DNA from: Clavelina lepadiformis
Lineage: Eukaryota; Chordata; Ascidiacea; Aplousobranchia; Clavelinidae
Reading direction: 5' to 3'
Length of the DNA stretch: 64,000 nt
NCBI RefSeq assembly: GCF_947623445.1
Contig: NC_135240.1
Location: forward strand, 28,582,001 to 28,646,000
The notes under the pieces are model-generated. The model was not told where the DNA came from, ran no database searches, and was given only the letters and a program-made list of their open reading frames with translations. How positions within the stretch are numbered: position 1 is the stretch's first letter; every line of letters begins with the position of its first letter. Shown piece by piece: positions 59,201 through 64,000 of this stretch. The translations under genes and the position numbers were made by a program.

Positions 59201-61167
59201 GCAGACCAGGATATGACGTAATTGGGCCACAAGCGAGAGTCTGTCTTCAAGATGGAACTTGGTCTGGAGGCAACGACACTTGCGAGGTTACAAAATGTCC
59301 ATTTGTCAGACGCTTGTACCGTGGCAGTGTTAACCCGAGCAACTGCACAGAGAATGTCGGGGTTGCGCCAGGAGTGCATTGCTACTTTGCCTGCGATGAA
59401 GGGTACAAGCTGTCCGGGCCCACATCCGTCGAATGCCAGCCTGGTGGGTCTTGGTCTGATGTGAGCCCGAGGCAGTGCGAGGACACGTACTCCAAGCCCT
59501 ATCTCGTAACCTTTGTGATGATCTTAAGAGAAACCGGAGCAGTTGGATCAATTTCCACGTCTTGTCTGGAAGCAAGAAAGAACATGAAATCGCTCACCTC
59601 CTCGAAATGTAAGCAGGGCGACCCCTACCTAATATGGAGGTGGTTCGGCAGCTACCGCATTCAGAATGTCGGCAATCAACTGTGCTTGAAAGTGAATGAA
59701 GATTACAGCCTGGTCACTGACACTTGCCTGCTCAATGATACGTCACAATATGTGTTTTGTGGCGACATAAATTCACCAGCAAGTAGGTTAAGGTTGAAGA
59801 TCGGGAAATTATATGTCGGAAGAAGTTCCGTCCACGAAAAGTCGACAGGTGTCAAAGACTTGGCGTGGAGTGCATCCATGGTGGGTTATTCCCATTCTAG
59901 ATTGCTGGCAAGTCCCGAAACCATCGTTGAATCGAGCCAGCAACCGATCTGTAGCGCCATGTGTGGTGGGAACATAACATCAGGGGATGGTCATCTCTCC
60001 TCGCCGAGCTTTCCCAATTTCTACCCGAGCAATGTTCACTGCGTTTGGAGAATTTCGACCGATGTCCCCAACAGTCAGTTAGAGATTGACTTTTCGGACT
60101 TGTCTTTGAGAAGTGGGACCGATGAGGTTATGGTGGAGGGCAAGAGGACGTGTCAGGGAGATTACCTTGCTGTCTACGGAGGCACGTCCAGCCAATCAGA
60201 TCTCCTTAAACTATTGTGTCGATCTACGTCATCATTCAGGACAAAATCACTGCACGGGTCGATCCGCGTCGAATTCTACTCAGGTCATGAAAGAAATGAC
60301 GCCGGGACCGGGTTTTCTGCTCGCTGGGTTTCGAACAAATGGTCAGAAGCCCAGACCCAGTGCGGGGTACACCCTGGAGATCTCCCGATTTCATCCAATG
60401 ATGGAAAAGCACCAAGTCGGGCTCCATGGCAGATAGCGATCACCTACAGGAGCCAGCACGTGTGCAACGGTGCCCTGATAACGAAGCTGTTTGTCGTGAG
60501 TGCGGCTAATTGCGTTGGCAAGTTCTTGACTTTTGGCGAAAGCTCGGTCATTATGGCGGTCAACTTCTCCAGTCAAATGGATTTGATCGAAAAGAAGCAA
60601 AACGGGAAATTTCACCAAGTTCGGAAGATCTGGGTTCACAGCGAATATGACGACACGACTTTAGAAAACGACGTCGCCATAGTGATGTCACAGAACGAAT
60701 TCGAACTTGACGTGATTGTACAACCGATCTGTCTGCCAAAAGCGAGCGTGGGAAGAATCCAACTTCCGGGTTCAGCGAATTGTTGGGCTGTGCAGTGGTC
60801 ACGTGATATGTTCTACCAGGTGGCAGCAGAGTGGGAGTTTACGCACTACAACAAGATGGAAGTTCTAGAAGAGGCGGAGTGCCGAAGAAGGACCCGCGCG
60901 AGCAGAGAGTGGGGGGAGCGGACCACATGCGCGGTGAGGTTGAACGACGATAGAATCGCAGCAAGCAACACAAAGTCAGTCGACGCCGACCAAGACTCGA
61001 TCCTGCAGTGTCGGTGGAACGGGAACTGGTATCTCGTCGGAATGCAATCGTTTGTTTTCTATGACGTCATAGAAACCTTTGTCTACACCAGTATTGTTGA
61101 TTACGACGCATGGATTCACGAACAGATTATAAACGCTTTTTACAATCTCCGAAGTGAAGCGTCATAG
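47211..61167 (+). CDS. giant type II membrane CCP/ricin/CUB/pseudoprotease protein
   Basis: Four exons: 47211-47874, 47960-48123, 48925-49757 and 49851-61167 (GT/AG, all in frame; 12,978 nt, 4,325 aa). Order: Lys/Arg-rich cytoplasmic tail (1-172), one membrane span (about 173-198), stem (to about 378), sushi/CCP modules from residue 379 (about 39 counted by four-Cys plus Trp pattern such as CxxSC...CxxNGxWS), seven ricin-B-like segments separating CCP blocks of about 7, 5, 5, 5, 8, 3 and 6, then CUB (3925-4046) and a trypsin-like domain (4058-4320) lacking catalytic residues. No upstream signal peptide is seen, so the span acts as signal-anchor with the C-terminus outside. The layout echoes type II transmembrane serine proteases. 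Surface recognition or adhesion is inferred. ATG 47211 directly follows a good acceptor (TCTGTCTACAG), which could be a trans-splice or 5' UTR intron site. I recognise no orthologue. Confidence 0.85.
47727..47804 (+). other. membrane span of the giant protein
   Basis: Encodes WYVIAGPGLVLLTLFVVIFA and onward, preceded by RRRIFIEQLKSR, so positive charges flank the cytoplasmic side as expected for a type II signal-anchor. The cytoplasmic tail also carries two Arg-Arg/Lys-x-Ser sites (RRYS, Ser106; RKQS, Ser128). Confidence 0.8.
50611..51057 (+). other. ricin-B-like segment 1 of the giant protein
   Basis: Between CCP modules 7 and 8. Pattern: KVCLSSEDE, CENEERNLWSI, RNGLCIGFEQ, FLECDELDPMQIWAW. 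The paired C-x-D/W strands resemble half of a ricin-type beta-trefoil (the QxW motif reads QIW). Confidence 0.65.
52015..52482 (+). other. ricin-B-like segment 2
   Basis: Between CCPs 12 and 13. Has RFCLAVEHH, HSWSR, RHVDTGWCLAVSG, LRDCDSSNLNQRWKC (a canonical QRW strand). Confidence 0.7.
53458..53894 (+). other. ricin-B-like segment 3
   Basis: Between CCPs 17 and 18. Has DTFCASATN, CEFDDNYQRWEW, KIRNVAKQKCLVPE, LLACQDVEEAWEC. Confidence 0.7.
54820..55299 (+). other. ricin-B-like segment 4
   Basis: Between CCPs 22 and 23. Has LLCLHAVDN, CHFDNASSRWAW, RSVLHGTCLAGN, LDDCDDTDPSQRWDC. Confidence 0.7.
56839..57282 (+). other. ricin-B-like segment 5
   Basis: Between CCPs 30 and 31. Has SVCFGVEDF, TGWVWRDNNSIRNTKNGLCL, TSTCNDSNPLQYWTC. 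Confidence 0.7.
57820..58350 (+). other. ricin-B-like segment 6
   Basis: Between CCPs 33 and 34. Has IELCLEVDE, LTQLWRWSS, ESVFNGQCLSVRN, SSCDQTDSNQRWSC. It contains an extra Ser/Asn-rich loop compared with the other copies. Confidence 0.7.
59482..59950 (+). other. ricin-B-like segment 7
   Basis: Between CCP 39 and the CUB domain. Has STSCLEARKN, YLIWRWFGSYRIQNVGNQLC, TDTCLLNDTSQYVFC; the last QxW strand has lost its Trp. Confidence 0.65.
59962..60327 (+). other. CUB domain of the giant protein
   Basis: CGGNITSGDGHLSSPSFPNF then YPSNVHCVWRI, DYLAVYGG, LCRSTSS, VEFYSGHERNDAGTGFSARW: the standard CUB pattern with four cysteines in place and the acidic D-YLAVY calcium-site type residues. Confidence 0.9.
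60361..61155 (+). other. trypsin-like pseudoprotease domain of the giant protein
   Basis: Begins CGVHPGDLP, APWQIAITYRSQHVCNGALI. The His box is VVSAANC (Asn4107 in place of His), the Asp box LENDVAIV is kept (Asp4161), and the Ser box reads QDSILQC, two residues short and without Gly-Asp-Ser-Gly-Gly. No IVGG activation cleavage site. Fold-level landmarks PICLP, CWAV, WNGNWYLVGMQSF and a final helix DYDAWIHEQI remain. Confidence 0.88.
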
Positions 61168-61298
61168 CAGAATGACTCTGCTGATCAATCATGCATAGCT
61201 CGCTGCGCTTCAAGCGGTCAAATTGTTCGACGCAGATGTTCGTGCAATCGCTTAAGTGTCAGTTTCGTGTTGGCGTTTTACTCGTTAATTATTTCTTC

Positions 61299-61304
61299 AA
61301 TAAA
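61299..61304 (+). terminator. AATAAA poly(A) signal of the giant gene
   Basis: AATAAA about 132 nt after the stop at 61167, in TTCTTCAATAAAATTAAG. Confidence 0.65.
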
Positions 61305-61897
61305 ATTAAGACGTTGCAAAATGGACGAACAACCTCGCCCACAATGGCAGAATTTTCGGCAGCCGCAGTGTAACGAGTTGTAGCAGAGCGGTTTGATTCT
61401 AAGCTCGTAATATCGCCGCTTGTATCCAACACCTGGTGACGCTATAATGCCATAAAGTAAAGCAAACGACACTTGCTCCTGGTCAGAGGTCAGCTTATTT
61501 GAAAATTTTTAAATAAGAAATCTTTTATCTATCGGAGCTCACACAAAAACTACAACTCGAGCGATTAGGAATCATCGCCGGGTTTATGTCGCGCAAAGAC
61601 TTTCCTCGCAGAAGATGAAGATTGTGACATCATCACCAACAAAGCTGTAGCTGGGTTGTTAATTTATTAAATATAGCGATTTGCTAAAAAAACAAATAGA
61701 GTAAGGCACAAGAATTGTTTGTGAGAGCGACTCGAATAATTTAGATCATTCAAAATTGACCAAGTTATTATCAGGCTACAAAGCTGGTTTATACACGCGC
61801 TAAATAATGCTTATATGCCTGATATGACTTTCAACGCTCAGAAATAAATATCACGCGAATACACGTAATAACTGCACGGCTGTTCTAACTTGTTACA
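61305..61897. other. short intergenic gap between convergent genes
   Basis: No gene seen. A minus-strand AATAAA near 61661-61666 may serve the Ser/Thr-rich gene to the right. Confidence 0.4.
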
Positions 61898-63967
61898 TCA
61901 TAATATGCAAGGAAGCTTGTCTATTGTATGTGACGTAACGAAAGGTTCCCAGGCGTATATGACGTCATTGTCAAACCGTTTCTTTCTCTTCAAGGTTAGA
62001 GGATCACGTGACTCGACTTTGCTGCTGCTCTCTGATTGGTTGAGGCGTCTGGCCATTTGCCGCCTTAACTCGACTTTGTTGACGTGGAGAGGTTCCCGGA
62101 GATGGGCCTCGCCCCACATCACGTGATAAGCACGAGTCACGTGCTTACTAAAAATTGAAATGTATGACGTCAATCTGTGCATGCTACCATGGGGTCATCA
62201 GGTGTAATAACCTCACCTTATATTGACGTCATAATTCCTTATTACCCTCCTCCGGCTGCTGTCAATTCTCGTCATTCGTCTGCTACGTAAATGCTCAATG
62301 ATCCCACGCCATTCTTGCGTCATTGGTGCGTCACAATCTCCTCTGTCTTGCTTTCCTTTGCGTAAGGTCGCCACTTGCTTCTGAGCTCGTGACGTCAACC
62401 GCTGTTGCGTCATCTTCTCGCTCGGCAAAGAGACTGAGGTCGACATCCGGCGCTCGCTGCCCTCTGTGATGTCAGAATGGGCAGGGTAAGCGGTTGAAAA
62501 GGAATTCGTCTGCAAAATAACACGTCCATCAAGTCGCCAACTCTCGCGATTTCCATGTAATGACGTCATTATTACGTGGATGAGCGGAGGCGGGGCGGGG
62601 AGAGATGACGACGTTATTCTTACGTCAGCATTTGTCTTTTCTCTGGAAGCTGAGTCATCAAATAAGGAGTGACTCATCGATGTGGACTGACGGGACTGAT
62701 TAAGAAAATAGAAGGTAAGCCCCCTCTTGAACAAAGGCGATTATGACATAACTTACATGAAGAGCTTGGGGAGTAGGAGAAGATGTGCCGGAAGACTCAT
62801 CGTGAAACAGTAGCTGTGTAAAAATTAAAACTGGATTAAGCAACACATATACTAGCTCAGAATAAGCTACATTACACATTTCACTTCAATGTGGACAAAT
62901 AAACAAGTTATCCCACCGATTCATTTGACGTGATTGTGCTAACTCGAACGTCATTTCCGGGCAGGGGAGCAGCTGAAGGAAGTGATGTCATAGAATGTCT
63001 TCTGGAGGCAGAGCTGGCTTTAGTTTCAGGGTTTTGCTATAAAAATACCATCTGTGCCAATTGCCATATATTTCACTGTTTGTATTTTTACAATCGTTTC
63101 AATTCCCAGTTCGTTGGACCTCATGATGTCGTCTTATTCTTACAAATTATTCTATTTTCTAGTTTTTAATGGAAGTCGACTTTTCAGGTCTCCTGCCTTT
63201 GCATAAAAAATAACCATTCTGATCATTTTCGAACTAATTTCAATTCCCCATTTTCTATTAAAAACGAGACAAAATCAGAAAATAATTTGGAAAATTCCCG
63301 GCTTTAGAAGCAATAAATTTTGAAACAAAACCTGGACACTCAAAAGATATGAAAATAATTTCACATTTGGAATAAATATTTCAAACTTCTTCACATGCCA
63401 CACCAGACTATTTCCAATTGAAAAATCATGAAAAATGGAAAGTCTAAAATACTAGCTCAGAATAAGCTACATTACACATTTCACTTCAATGAGGACAAAT
63501 AAAAAAGTTATCCCACCGATTCATTTGACGTGATTGTGCTAACTCGAACGTCATTTCCGTGCAGGGGAACAGCTGAAGGAAGTGATGTCATAGAATGTCT
63601 TCTGGAGGCAGAGCTGGCTTTAGATGGAGTTGAAACAGATGTGCTTGTCTCATCCAGTTTATCACTGACTCGGCACAGACTGACTGACTTCACTGGTGTC
63701 AAACTTTGCTTGGATTCCTGGTGTGACATATTTGCATGATGTGAGTTATACACGAGGATTATCTCCTTAACCTAGCATACAGCTGTAACCACTAACAGAG
63801 CCACTTAGAGATGTTGAGCTGGACACAGATGCTTCATCGACCAGAACTGACTCTGCTGATGAGGGGACGTCAACTGGCTTCTTCCTGGTGATGCTCACCG
63901 AGATCATCACTGGATTCGGAGGAAATGTCTCTGAAGAAACTATTTCCTCATCCGTGCTCGATGGCAA
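61898..63967 (-). CDS. unrecognised Ser/Thr-rich protein, C-terminal part
   Basis: Minus-strand exons running off the right edge: about 63967-63770, about 63726-63512, about 62814-62761, about 62680-62606, 62510-62217 and 62147-61898. The last junction (ATAAG|GTGAGG to TTTTTAG|TAAGC) restores a Ser codon and keeps frame to stop TGA at 61898-61900. Content: SSTSLSGSVSG, then SKASSASRRHSMTSLPSAVP, KQVATLRKGKQDRGDCDAP, a basic RSRRMTRIDSSRRRVIRNYD, and a C-terminus VKVELRRQMARRLNQ-like region ending HTIDKLPCIL. It is Ser-rich and basic with no domain I can name, probably intracellular. Exon borders in the Ser-rich part are tentative. Confidence 0.55.
62852..63023 (-). repeat. duplicated exon block, copy 1 (truncated)
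   Basis: About 97% identical to 63451-63623, 600 bp away in direct orientation. On the minus strand it keeps the open frame of the exon (SSASRRHSMTSLPSAAPLPG) but lacks that exon's 5' half. About six differences including one single-base gap. Confidence 0.85.
63451..63623 (-). repeat. duplicated exon block, copy 2 (complete exon)
   Basis: Lies within the longer exon at about 63512-63726 of the Ser/Thr-rich gene. The duplicated block ends exactly at GGCTTTAG, after which the two copies diverge. Confidence 0.85.
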
Positions 63968-64000
63968 AGTTGTTGACGATAGAAGAGATGAAAGCTACCA

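Noticed and set aside
49851-61167. Possible CRISPR- or satellite-like periodicity
   Set aside because: The repeat is at protein level (CCP modules of about 60 residues); nucleotide units are diverged and coding.

Overview
The window looks like nuclear DNA of an invertebrate chordate, most likely an ascidian tunicate. This is inferred from gene content and structure, not from a species match. The genes are intron-split and compact. Their products align by eye with vertebrate proteins (C2CD3, LRRC41, SMN, METTL27, FBXO8, CARF). Two intronless genes lie about 73 bp apart with a trans-splice-like acceptor between them, a layout known from Ciona operons. Another invertebrate deuterostome is not excluded.

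Layout. 0.5-4.3 kb (-): 5' part of a C2CD3 centriole gene that runs off the left edge. 6.4-8.8 kb (-): LRRC41-like gene followed by a ubiquitin-like-fold gene, a putative operon. 13.1-15.7 kb (+): SMN gene. 16.6-24.2 kb (+): two tandem leucine-rich-repeat receptor genes with almost identical membrane/tail exons. 25.6-27.8 kb (+): small THAP-type gene and a METTL27-like methyltransferase. 29-34.8 kb: a broken Ty3/gypsy LTR-retroelement fossil with an envelope-like region, itself hit by a hAT MITE. 38.1-39.8 kb (+): FBXO8 (F-box plus Sec7). 40.2-41.9 kb (-): CARF/ALS2CR8-like regulator. 42-47 kb: gene-poor, with a hAT MITE and a nonautonomous mariner. 47.2-61.2 kb (+): one giant gene. 61.9 kb to the right edge (-): 3' part of an unrecognised Ser/Thr-rich gene.

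The most striking item is the giant gene. The assembled reading frame encodes about 4,325 residues: a cytoplasmic tail, one membrane span, a stem, about 39 sushi/CCP modules, seven ricin-B-like lectin segments placed between CCP blocks, one CUB domain and a C-terminal trypsin-like domain that has lost its catalytic machinery. 11.3 kb of this is a single exon. The order is that of a type II transmembrane serine protease, enlarged with complement-type modules and ending in a pseudoprotease. A secreted-surface recognition or adhesion role is plausible but is only inference.

Mobile DNA is mostly short nonautonomous elements (piggyBac-, hAT- and mariner-type) with target duplications that can be read directly. 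The palindrome TGACGTCA is strongly over-represented across the window.
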